A DNA stretch of 64,000 nt from positions 122,390,374 through 122,454,373 of the forward strand of contig OX393550.1 of NCBI GenBank assembly GCA_947650365.1, written 5' to 3'. Both the position numbers and the translations under genes were made by a program. Below the pieces are notes generated by a model. That model was not told where the DNA came from, ran no database searches, and was given only the letters and a program-made list of their open reading frames with translations. Source of the DNA: Chamaelirium japonicum. Its lineage: Eukaryota; Streptophyta; Magnoliopsida; Liliales; Melanthiaceae. Shown in pieces: positions 1 to 11,221 of this stretch. The stretch's first letter is position 1. Every line of letters starts with the position of its first letter.

Positions 1-2352
1 GTATGAATGAATTAGAATGGATCGTACGAATGAATTAGAATGGATTGTACGAATGAATTAGAATGGATCGTACGAATGAAATAGAATGGATCGTACGAAT
101 GAAATAGAATGGATCGTACGAATGAATTAGAATAGATTGTGCGAATGGATTAGAATGGATCATACGATTGAGTATGAATGGATTGTACGAATGAAATAGA
201 ATAGATCGTACGAATGAATTAGAATGGATCGTATGAATGAATTAGAATGGATCGTGCGAATGAATTAGAATGGATCGTACGAATGAATTAGAATGGATCG
301 TACGAAGGAATTAGAATGGATCGTACGAATGAATTAGAATGGATCGTACGAATGAATTAGAATGGATACGAATGGATCGTATGAATGAATTAGAATGAAT
401 CGTACAAATGAAATAGAATGGATCGTACGAAGGAATTAGAATGGATCATATGAATGAATTAGAATGGATCGTATGAATGAATTAGAATGGATCGTGCGAA
501 TAAATTAGAATGGATCGTATGAATGAATTAGAATGGATTACGAATGAATTAGAATGGATCGTGCGAATGAATTAGAATGGATCGTACGAATGAAATAGAA
601 TGGATACATTCGTGCGAATGAATTAGAATGGATCATATGAATGAATTAGAATGGATCGTTTGAGTGAATGCGAATGGATCGTGCGAATGAATTAGAATGA
701 ATTAGAATGGATCGTACGAATGAATTAGAATGGATCGTGTGAATGAATTAAAACGGATCGTGCGAAGGAATTAGAATGGATCGTGCGAATGGATTAGAAT
801 GGATCATACGATTGAGTACGAATGGACTGTACGAATGAAATAGAATAGATCGTACGAATGAATTAGAATGGATCGTACGAATGAATTAGAATGGATCGTT
901 CGAATGAATTAGAATAGATTGTGCGAATGAATTAGAATGGATCGTACGAATGAATGAGAATGGATCGTGCGAATAAATTAGAATGGATCGTATGAATGAA
1001 TTAGAATGGATCGTGCGAATGAATTAGAATGGATCGTACGAATGAATTAGAATGGATCGTACGAATGAATTAGAATGGATCGTACGAATGAGTAAGAATG
1101 GATGGTACGAATGAAATAGAATGGATCATATGAATGAATTAGAATGGATACGTGCGAATGAATTAGAATTGATCGTACGAATGAATTATAATAGATTGTG
1201 CGAATGAATTAGAATGGATCGTACGAATGAATTGGAATGGATACATTCGTGCGAATGAATTAGAATGGATCGTACGAATGAAATAGAATGGATCGTGCGA
1301 ATGAATTAGAATGGATCGTACGAATGAATTAGAATGGATCGTACGAATGAATTAGAGTAGATTGTGCGAATGGATTAGAATGGATCATACGATTGAGTAA
1401 GAATGGATTGTTCGAATGAAATAGAATAGATCGTACGAATGAATTAGAATGGATCGTACGAATGAATTAGAATGGATCGTTCGAATGAATTAGAATAGAT
1501 TGTGCGAATGAATTAGAATGGATCGTACGAATGAATTAGAAAGGATCGTGCGAATAAATTAGAATGGATCGTATGAATGAATTAGAATGGATCGTGCGAA
1601 TAAATTAGAATGGATCGTACGAATGAATTAGAATGGATCGTACGAATGAGTAAGAATGGATCGTACGAATGAAATAGAAAGGATCGTATGAATGAATTAG
1701 AATGGATACGTGCGAATTAATTAGAATTGATCGTACGAATGAATTAGAATAGATTGTGCGAATGAATTAGAATGGATCGTACGAATGAATTGGAATGGAT
1801 ACATTCGTGCGAATGAATTAGAATGGATCGTACGAATGAAATAGAATGGATCGTGCGAATGAATTAGAATGGATCGTACGAATGAATTAGAATGGATCGT
1901 ACGAATGACTTAGAATGGATCATTCGAATGAATTAGAATAGATTGTGCGAATGAATAAGAATGGATCGTACGAATGAATTAGAAAGGATACATTCGTGCG
2001 AATGAATTAGAATGGATCCTATGAGTGTGAATGAATTAGAATGGATTGTGCGAATGAATTAGAATGGATCGTACAAATGAATTAGAATGGATCGTACGAA
2101 TGAATTAGAATGGATACATTCGTGCAAAAGAATTAGAATGGATTGTATGAATGAATTAGAATGGATCGTGCGAATGAATTAGAATGAATTAGAATGGATC
2201 GTACGAATGAATTAGAATGGATCGTACGAATGAATTAGAATGGATCGTACGAATGAATTAGAATGAATTAGAATGGATCGTACGAATGAATTAGAATGGA
2301 TCGTACGAATGAATTAGAATGGATCGTACGAATGAATTAGAAAGGATACATT
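1..2352 (+). repeat. satellite block, plus orientation
   Basis: About 100 head-to-tail plus-form monomers. ACATT-bearing long monomers lie near 603, 1240, 1800, 1988 and 2105, and the GAGTGTG variant near 2013. The stretch 2190-2340 is nearly pure consensus. The block ends in AAAGGATACATTC and flips to minus form through CAAATTCATTCG, a one-base variant of the GAATTC junction used elsewhere. Confidence 0.95.
790..1925 (+). repeat. higher-order repeat of 558-582 bp, two copies
   Basis: The order of variant monomers repeats. The marker GATTGAGTA is at about 811 and 1393 (582 apart); GAATGAGTAAG is at 1086 and 1644 and ATTGGAATGG at 1231 and 1789 (both 558 apart). The 24-bp difference is about one monomer. 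A third, more diverged start of the pattern is near 170. This shows a second level of tandem organisation above the 23-bp unit. Confidence 0.8.
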
Positions 2353-4387
2353 CAAATTCATTCGTACGATCCATTCTAATTCCTTCGTACGATCCTTATT
2401 CTAATTCATTCACACGATCCATTCTAATTCATTCATACGATCCATTCTAATTTATTCGCATGATCCATTCTAATTCATTCGTACGATCCATTCTAATTCA
2501 TTCGCACAATCTATTCTAATTCATTCGAACGATCCATTCTAATTCATTCATACGATCCATTCTAATTCATTCGTACGATCTATTCTATTTCATTCGTACA
2601 ATCCTTTCTTACTCAATCGTATGATCCATTCTAATCCATTCGCACAATCTATTCTAATTCATTCGTACGATCCATTCTAATTCATACGATCCATTCTATT
2701 TCATTCATACGATCTATTTTAATTCATTCGCACGATCCTTTCTAATTCATTCGTACGATCCATTCTAATTCATTCGCACAATCTATTCTAATTCATTCGA
2801 ACGATCCATTCTAATTCATTCGTACGATCCATTCTAATTCATTCGTACGATCCATTCTAATTCATTCGCACGATCCATTCTAATTCATTAGCACGATCCA
2901 TTCTAATTCATTCGTACGATCCATTCTAATTCATTTTTACGATCCAATCTAATTCATTCATACGATCCATTCTAATTCTTTCGCACGAATGTATCCATTC
3001 TAATTCATTCGTACGATCCATTCTAATTCATTCGTACAATCCATTCTAATTCATTCGCACGATCCATTCGCATTCACTCAAACGATCAATTCTAATTCAT
3101 TCATATGATCCATTCTAATTCATTCGTACGATCCATTCTAATTCATTTGTACGATCCATTCTAATTCATTCGCACAATCTATTCTAATTCATTTGTACGA
3201 TCCATTCTAATTCATTCACACGATCCATTCTAATTCATTCATACGATCCATTCTATTTCATTCGTACGATCCATTCTAATTCATTCGCACGATCCATTCT
3301 AATTCATTCGTATGTATCCATTCTAATTCATTCATACGATCCATTCTAATTCTACGATCCATTCTTACTCATTCGTATTATCCATTTTAATTCATTCACA
3401 CGAATGTATCAACTCTAATTCATTCGTATGATCCATTCTAATTCATTCGCACGAATGTATCCATTCTAATTCATTCGTACGATCCATTCTAATTCATTCG
3501 TACGATCCATTCTAATTCATTCGTACGATCCATTCTAATTCATTCGCACGAATGTATCCATTCTAATTCATTCGTACGATCCATTCTAATTCATTCGCAT
3601 GATCCATTCTAATTCATTTATACGATCCATTCTATTTCATTCGTACGATCCATTCTTACTCATTCGTACGATCCATTCTAATTCATTCGTACGATCCATT
3701 CTAATTCATTAGCACGATCCAAATTCATTTATCCATACGATCTATTCTGTTTCATTCGTACGATCCATTCTTATCGCACGATCCATTCTAATTCATTCGC
3801 ACGATCCATTCTCCATTCTAATTCCTTCGTACGATCCATTCTAATTCCTTCGTATCCATTCTAATTCACTCATACGATCCATTCTAATTCATTCATACGA
3901 TCCATTCTAATTCATTCGCATGAATGTATCCATTCTAATTCATTCGTACGATCCATTCTAATTCATTCGCACAATCTATTCTAATTCATTCATACGATCC
4001 ATCCTAATTCATTCGCACGAATGTATCCATTCTAATTCATTCGTACAATCCATTCTATTTCATTCGTACGATCCATTCTTACTCATTCGTACGATCCATT
4101 CGTATCCATTCTAATTCATTCGTACGATCCATTCTAATTCATTCGCACGATCCATTCTAATTCATTAATACGATCCAATCTAATTCATTCATATGATCCA
4201 TTCTAATTCATTCGTACGATCCATTCTAATTCATTCGCACGTTCCATTCTAATTCATTCGCACGATCCATTCTAATTCATTTGTACGAATGTAGCCACTC
4301 TAATTCATTCATACGATCCATTCTAATTCATTCGCACGAATGTATCCATTCCAATTCATTCGTACGATCCATTCTATTTCATTCGTA
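2353..4387 (-). repeat. satellite block, minus orientation
   Basis: Minus-form monomers (ATTCTAATTCATTCGTAC type), entered through a GAATTC-like junction. Just inside, at about 2395, is the two-base longer TTATTCTA variant that accompanies this junction elsewhere. Recognisable modules are CGCATTCACTCAAAC near 3067, the run with TACGATCCATTCTTACTC and GTATTATCC at 3350-3415, and the truncated AAATTCATTTATCC module at 3714-3778. It ends at the palindrome CATTCGTACGAATG. Confidence 0.95.
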
Positions 4388-4462
4388 CGAATGAATTAGA
4401 ATTCATTCGTACGATTCATTCTAATTGAATCCATTCTAATTCATTCGTACGATCCATTCTAA
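4388..4462. repeat. cluster of three close orientation flips
   Basis: After CATTCGTACGAATG at about 4381-4394 only about 15 bases of plus form follow before GAATTAGAATTCATT turns back to minus. The minus stretch of about 60 bases then turns to plus again at ATTCTAATGAATTAGAAT (about 4454-4471). The last junction is a palindrome made from the AATTAG/CTAATT part of the monomer, not from CGTACG. Confidence 0.85.
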
Positions 4463-5259
4463 TGAATTAGAATGAATCGTACGAATGAATTAGAATGGAT
4501 CGTACGAATGAATTAGAATGGATCGTACGAATGACTTAGAATGGATCGTTCGAATGAATTAGAATAGATTGTGCGAATGAATTAGAATGGATCGTTTAGA
4601 ATGAATCATACCGTACGAATGAATTAGAAAGGATCGTACGAATGAATTAGAATGGATACATTCGTGCGAATGAATTAGAATGGATCATACGAAGGAATTA
4701 GAATGGATCATACGAATGAATTAGAATGGATCGTACGAATGAATTAGAATGGATATATTCGTGCGAATGAATTAGAATGGATCATATGAATGAATTAGAG
4801 TGGATACATTCGTACAAATGAATTAGAATGGATCGTACGAATGAATTAGAATGGATACATTTGTGCGAATGAATTAGAATGGATCGTATGAATGAATTAG
4901 AATGGATCGTATGAATGAATTAGAATGGATCGTGCGAATAAATTAGAATGGATCGTACGAATTAATTAGAATGGATCGTGCGAATGAATTAGAATGGATA
5001 CATTCGTGCGAATGAATTAGAATGAATCGTATGAATGAATTAGAGTGGATACATTCATACAAATGAATTAGAATGGATCGTATGAATGAATTAGAATGGA
5101 TGCATTCGTGAGAATGAATTAGAATGGATCATATGAATGAATTAGAATGGATCGTTTGAGTGAATTAGAATAGATCATATAAATGAATTAGAATGGATCG
5201 TGTGAATGAATTAGAATATAGATCGTACGAATGAATTAGAATGGATCGTACGAATGAAT
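4463..5259 (+). repeat. satellite block, plus orientation
   Basis: Plus-form monomers with several ACATT or ATATT long variants (near 4655, 4743, 4855, 4990, 5097). The end carries the monomer with an extra AT (AGAATATAG near 5212) and then the junction GAATGAATTCGAATG at 5252-5266, where orientation turns to minus. Confidence 0.93.
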
Positions 5260-6087
5260 TCGAATGTATCCTTTCTAATTCATTCATACGATCCATTCTA
5301 ATTCATTCGTACGATCCATTCTAATTCATTCGTACGATCCATTCTAATTCATTCGCACGATCTATTCTAATTCATTCGTACGATTCATTCTAATTCAATC
5401 CATTCTAATTCATTCGTACGATCCATTCTTACTCATTCGTACGATCCATTCTAATTCATTCGCACGATCCATTCTAATTCATTGATACGATCCATTCTAA
5501 TTCATTCGCACGATCCATTCTAATTCACTCAAACAATCCATTATTTCATTCGTACGATCCATTCTAATTCATTCGCACGATCCATTCTAATTCATTCATA
5601 CGATCCATTCTAATTCATTCATACGATCCATTCTAATTCATTCGCACGATCCATTCTAATTCATTCACATGATCCATTCTAATTCATTCGTACGATCGAT
5701 TCTAATTCATTCATACGATCCATTCTAATTCACTCGCACGAATGTATCCATTCTAATTCATTCGTACGATCCATTCTAATTCATTCGCATAATCTATTCT
5801 AATTCATCCATACGATCCATTCTAATTTATTCATACAATCCAATCTAATTCATTCGTACGATCTATTCTATTTCATTCATACGATCCATTCTAATTCGTT
5901 TGTACGATCCTTTCTAATTCCTTCGTACGATCCATTCTATTTCATTCGTACGATCCATTCTTACTCATTCATACGATCCATTCTAATTCATTCGTACGAT
6001 CTATTCTATTTCATTCATACGATCCATTCTAATTCGTTTGTACGATCCTTTCTAATTCCTTCGTACGATCCATTCTATTTCATTCGT
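5260..6087 (-). repeat. satellite block, minus orientation, with 138-bp repeat
   Basis: Minus-form block from the GAATTC junction at 5256-5261 to the CGTACG palindrome at 6085-6090. Near its end a segment of six monomers is duplicated: ATCTATTCTATTTC starts at 5861 and again at 5999 (138 bp), followed in both by the rare AATTCGTTTGTACG and CCTTTCTAATTCC variants. Confidence 0.92.
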
Positions 6088-7182
6088 ACGAATGAATTAG
6101 AATGGATCGTACGAATGAATTAGAATGGATTCATTCATGCGAATGAATTAGAATGGATCGTATGAATGAGTAAGAATGGATCGTACGAATGAATTAGAAT
6201 GGATTGAATTAGAATAAATCATACGAATGAATTAGAATGGATCGTACGAATGAATTAGAATGGATTGTACGAATGAATTTGAATGGATTGAATTAGAATG
6301 AATCGTACGAATGAATTAGAATGAATCATACCGTACGAATGAATTAGAATGGATCATACGAAGGAATTAGAATGGATCGTGTGAATAAATTAGAATGGAT
6401 CGTACAAATGAATTAGAATAGATTGTGCGAATGAATTAGAATGGATCGTACGAATGAATTAGAATGGATCGTATAAATGAATTAGAATGGATCGTGCGAA
6501 TGAATTAGAATGGATGGTACGAATGAAATAGAATGGATTGAATTAGAATGAATCGTACGAATGAATTAGAATGGATCGTACGAATGAATTAGAGTGGATC
6601 GTACGAATGAATTAGAATGGATCGTACGAATGAATTAGAATGGATCGTATGAATGAATTAGAATGGATTCATTCGTGCGAATGAATTTGAATGGATCGTA
6701 CGAATGAGTAAGAATGGATCGTACGAATGAATTAGAATGGATTGAATTAGAATGAATCGTACGAATGAATTAGAATGGATCGTACGAATGAATTAGAGTG
6801 GATCGTACGAATAAATTAGAATGGATTGAATTAGAATGAATCGTACGAATGAATTAGAATGAATCATACCGTACGAATGAATTAGAATGGATCTTACGAA
6901 GGAATTAGAATGGATCGTGCGAATAAATTAGAATGGATCGTATGAATGAATTAGAATAGATTGTACGAATGGATTAGAATGGATCATACGATTGAGTAAG
7001 AATGGATTGTACGAATGAAATAGAATAGATCGTACGAATGAATTAGAATGGATCGTGCGAATAAATTAGAATGGATCGTATGAATGAATTAGAATCGATC
7101 GTACGAATGAATTAGAATGGATCATGCGAATAAATTAGAATGGATTGAATTAGAATGAATCGTACGAATGAGTAAGAATGGA
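6088..7182 (+). repeat. satellite block, plus orientation
   Basis: Plus-form block rich in the 38-bp composite monomer (GGATTGAATTAGAATGAATC near 6201, 6287, 6536, 6744, 6826, 7144) and in the AATCATACCGTACG module (6327, 6865). It ends at GGATCC (7180-7185), a symmetric junction where a plus monomer meets a minus monomer at GGAT/ATCC. Confidence 0.92.
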
Positions 7183-7720
7183 TCCATTCTATTTCATTCG
7201 TAAGATCCATTCTAATTCATTCATACGATCCTTTCTAATTCCTTCGTACGAATGAATTAGACTGGATTGCATGAATGAATTAGAATAGATCGTACGAATG
7301 AATTAGAATGGATCGTACGAAATGTATCCATTCTAATTCATTCGTACGATCCATTCTAAATCATTCATATGATCCATTCTTACTCATTCGTACGATCCAA
7401 TCTAATTCATTCATACGATCCATTCTACGATCCATTCTAATTCATTCGTACGTTCCATTCTAATTCATTCATACGATCCATTCAAATTCATTAATACGAT
7501 CCATTCTAATTCATTCGCACGATCCATTCTAATTCATTCATACGATCCATTCTAATTCATTCGTACGATCCATTCTAATTCATTCGTACGATCCATTCTA
7601 ATTCATTCGCACGAATGAATCCATTCTAATTCATTCGTATGATCCATTCTAATTCATTCGCATGAATGTATCCATTCTAATTCATTCGCATGATCCATTC
7701 TAATTCATTCGCACGATCCA
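7070..7720. repeat. segmental copy, paired with 17330-17980
   Basis: Base for base this region matches the sequence 10260 bp downstream, including the three flips, CATTCTACGATCC at about 7430, the rare TACGTTCC at about 7449 and TTCAAATTCATTAATACG at about 7482. The match fades before about 7070; after about 7700 it continues with monomer gains and losses. Confidence 0.85.
7183..7318. repeat. three-flip module, copy 1
   Basis: Within 140 bp the array goes plus to minus at GGATCC (7180-7185), minus to plus at CGTACG (7245-7250), and plus to minus at GTACGAAATGTATCC (about 7314-7328). The same series, with the same rare variants (CCTTTC before CGTACG, GGATTGCATG after it), is at 17443-17579 and, as its reverse complement, at 26800-26938 and 44498-44634. 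Confidence 0.9.
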
Positions 7721-8687
7721 TTCTAATTCATTCATACAATCCATTCTACTTCTTTTGCACGAATGTATCCGTTCTAATTCATTCGTACGATCCGTTCTAA
7801 TTCATTCGTATGATCCATTCTAATTCATTCGCACAATCTATTCTAATTCATTCGAACGATCCATTCTAAGTCATTCGTACAATCCATTCTAATTCATTCG
7901 CACGATCCATTCGCATTCACTCAAACGATCCATTCTAATTCATTCATATGATCCATTCTAATTCATTCGCACGAATGTATCCATTCTAATTCATTCGTAC
8001 GATCCATTCTAATTCATTCGTACGATCCATTCTTACTCATTCGTACGATCCATTCTAATTCATTCGCACGATCCATTCTAATTCATTCATACAATCCATT
8101 CTACTTCTTTTGCACGAATGTATCCATTCTAATTCATTCGTACGATCCATTCTAATTCATTCGTACGATCCATTCTAATTCATTCGCACAATCCATTCCA
8201 ATTCATTCACACTCATACGATCCATTCTAATTCATTCGTACGAATGTATCCGTTCTAATTCATTCGTATGATCCATTCTAATTCATTCGCACAATCTATT
8301 CTAATTCATTCGAATGATCCATTCTAAGTCATTCGTACGATCCATTCTAATTCATTCGCACGATCCATTCTAATTCATTCGTACGATCCATTCTATTTCA
8401 TTCGTATGACCCATTCTAATTCATAAGTACGATCCATTCTAATTCATTCAAACGATCCATTCTATTTCATTCGTACGATCCATTCTAATTCATTCGCACA
8501 ATCTATTCTAATTCATTCGTACGAATGTATCCTCTCTAATTCATTCGCACAATCCATTCTAATTCATTCACACTCATACGATCCATTCTAATTCATTCGC
8601 ACGAATGCATCCGTTCTAATTCATTCGTACGATCCATTCTAATTCATTCGCATAATCTATTCTAATTCATTCGAACGATCCATTCGT
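7319..8687 (-). repeat. satellite block, minus orientation
   Basis: Minus-form block. A local repeat of about 356 bp is marked by TACTTCTTTTGCACG at 7746 and 8102. Modules present are CGCATTCACTCAAAC near 7910 and CACACTCATACG near 8205 and 8570. It ends at the palindrome CATTCGTACGAATG (CGTACG at 8685-8690). Confidence 0.93.
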
Positions 8688-9579
8688 ACGAATGAATTAG
8701 AATGAATCATACCGTACGAATGAATTAGAATGGATCATACGAAGGAATTAGAATGGATCGTGCGAATGAATTAGAATGCATCGTACGAATGAATTAGAAT
8801 GGATCGTACGAATGAATTAGAATGGATCGTACGAATGAATTAGAATGGATCGTACGAATGAGTTAGAATGGATTGCATTAGAATGAATCGTACGAATGAA
8901 TTAGAATGAATCATACCGTACGAATGAATTAGAATGGATCATACGAAGGAATTAGAATGGATCGTGCGAATAAATTAGAATGGATCGTACGAATGAAATA
9001 GAATGGATCGTTTGAGTGAATTAGAATAGATTGTGTGAATGAATTAGAATGGATTGTACGAAGGAATTAGAATGGATCGTACGAAGGAATTAGAATGGAT
9101 CGTACGAAGGAATTAGAATGGATAGTACGAATGAATTAGAATGGATACCTTCGTGCAAATGAATTAGAATGGATCGTACGAATGAGTAAGAATGGATCGT
9201 ACGAATGAAATAGAATGGATCGTATGAATGAATTAGAATGGATCGTGCGAATGAATTAGAATGGATCGTACGAATGAATTAGAATGGATAGTACGAATGA
9301 ATTAGAATGGATACCTTCGTGCAAATGAATTACAATGGATCGTACGAATGAGTAAGAATGGATCGTACGAATGAAATAGAATGGATCGTATGAATGAATT
9401 AGAATGGATCGTGCGAATGAATTAGAATGGATCGTACGAATGAATTAGAATAGATTGTGCGAATGAATTAGAATGGATCGTGCGAATGAATTAGAATGGA
9501 TCGTACGAATGAATTAGAATAGATCGTACGAAGGAATTAGAATGGATCGTACGAATGAATTAGAAAGGATACATTCGAA
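8688..9579 (+). repeat. satellite block, plus orientation, with 166-bp repeat
   Basis: Plus-form block containing two AATCATACCGTACG modules (8706, 8907). A seven-monomer segment beginning GATAGTACG and including ATACCTTCGTGCAAATG, GAGTAAG and GAAATAG is tandemly repeated at 9121 and 9287 (166 bp = 7 x 23 + 5, the 5 coming from the long monomer). It ends at AAAGGATACATTCGAATTC (GAATTC at 9577-9582). Confidence 0.92.
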
Positions 9580-10604
9580 TTCATTCGTATGATCCATTCT
9601 AATTCCTTCGTACGATCCATATTCTAATTCATTCGCACGATCTATTTTAATTCATTCATACGATCCATTCTAATTTATTCGCACGATCCATTCTAATTTA
9701 TTCGTATGATCCATTCTAATTTATTCGCACAGTCTATTCTAATTCATTCGAACGATCCATTCTAATTCATTCGTACGATCCATTCTAATTCATTCATACG
9801 ATCTATTCTATTTTATTCGTACAATCCATTCTTACTCAATCGTATGATCCATTCTAATCCATTCGCACAATCTACTTTAATTTATTCGTACGATCCATTC
9901 TATTTCATTTGCACGAAGGTATCCATTCTAATTCATTCGTACTATCTATTCTAATTCCTTCGCACGATCCATTCTAATTCATTCGCACGATCCATTCTAA
10001 TTCATTCGTACGATCCATTCTATTTCATTCATACGATCCATTCTAATTCATTCATACGATCCATTCTAATTCATTCGCACAATCCATTCTAATTCATTCG
10101 CATGATCCATTCTAATTCATTCGTACGATCGATTCTAATTCATTCATACGATCCATTCTAATTCATTCGCAAAAATGTATCCATTCTAATTCATTCGTAC
10201 GATCCATTCTAATTTATTCATACGATCCATCCTAATTCATTCGCACGAATGTATCCATTCTAATTCATTCGTACAATCCATTCTATTTCATTCGTACGAT
10301 CCATTCTTACTCATTCGTACGATCCATTCATATCCATGCTAATTCATTCGTACGATCTATTCTAATTCATTCGGACGATCCATTCTAATTCATTAATACG
10401 ATCCAATCTAATTCATTCATACGATCCATTCTAATTCATTCGTACGATCCATTCTAATTCATTCGCACGATCCATTCTAATTCATTCGCACGATCCATTC
10501 TAATTCATTCATACGATCCATTCTAATTCATTCGTACGATCCATTCTAATTCATTCATACGATCCATTCTACTTTATTCATATAATCCATTCTAATTCAT
10601 TCGT
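9580..10604 (-). repeat. satellite block, minus orientation
   Basis: Minus-form block. The monomer with extra AT (CCATATTCTA near 9617) lies just inside the GAATTC junction, as at other copies of that junction. The block turns to plus at ATTCGTGCGAAGTAG (about 10600), an imperfect version of the ATTCGTACGAAT palindrome. Confidence 0.92.
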
Positions 10605-11221
10605 GCGAAGTAGAATGGATACCTTCGTGCAAATGAATTAGAATGGATCGTATGAATGAATTAGAATGAATCGTACGAATGAATTAGAATGGATCGTACG
10701 AATAAATTAGAATGGATCGTACGAATGAATTAGAATGGATCGTACGAATGAATTAGAATAGATCGTACGAATGAATTAGAATGGATCGTACGAAGGAATT
10801 AGAATAGATCGTACGAAGGAATTAGAATGGATAGTACGAATGAAGTAGAATGGATACCTTTGTGCGATTGAATTAGAATGGATCGTATGAATGAATTAGA
10901 TTGGATCGTATGCATGAATTAGAATGGATCGTGCGAATGAATTAGAATGGATCGTACGAATGAATTAGAATGGATTGAACGAATGAATTAGAATGGATCG
11001 TACGAATGAGTAAGAATGGATCGTACGAATGAATTAGAATGGATCGTACGAATGAATTAGAATGGATACATTCGTGGGAATAAATTAGAATGGATCGTAC
11101 GAATGAATTAGAATGGATCGTTTGAGTGAATGCGAATGGATCGTGCGAATGAATTAGAATGGATTGTACGAATGAATTAGAATGGATCGTACGAATGAAT
11201 TAGAATGGATACATTCGTGCG
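10605..11221 (+). repeat. satellite block, plus orientation
   Basis: Plus-form block with GATAGTACG and ATACCTT variants near 10830, and the GTTTGAGTGAATGCG module near 11109. It turns to minus at ACATTCGTGCGAATCC (about 11211-11226), a junction shared with 20423, 29387, 36725, 45429 and 57640. Confidence 0.92.

Noticed and set aside
5252-5266. Transposon ends or target-site duplications at the GAATTC and CGTACG junctions
   Set aside because: Both sides of every junction are the same satellite, and there is no inserted non-satellite DNA or open frame for a transposase. The palindromes come from the monomer itself.
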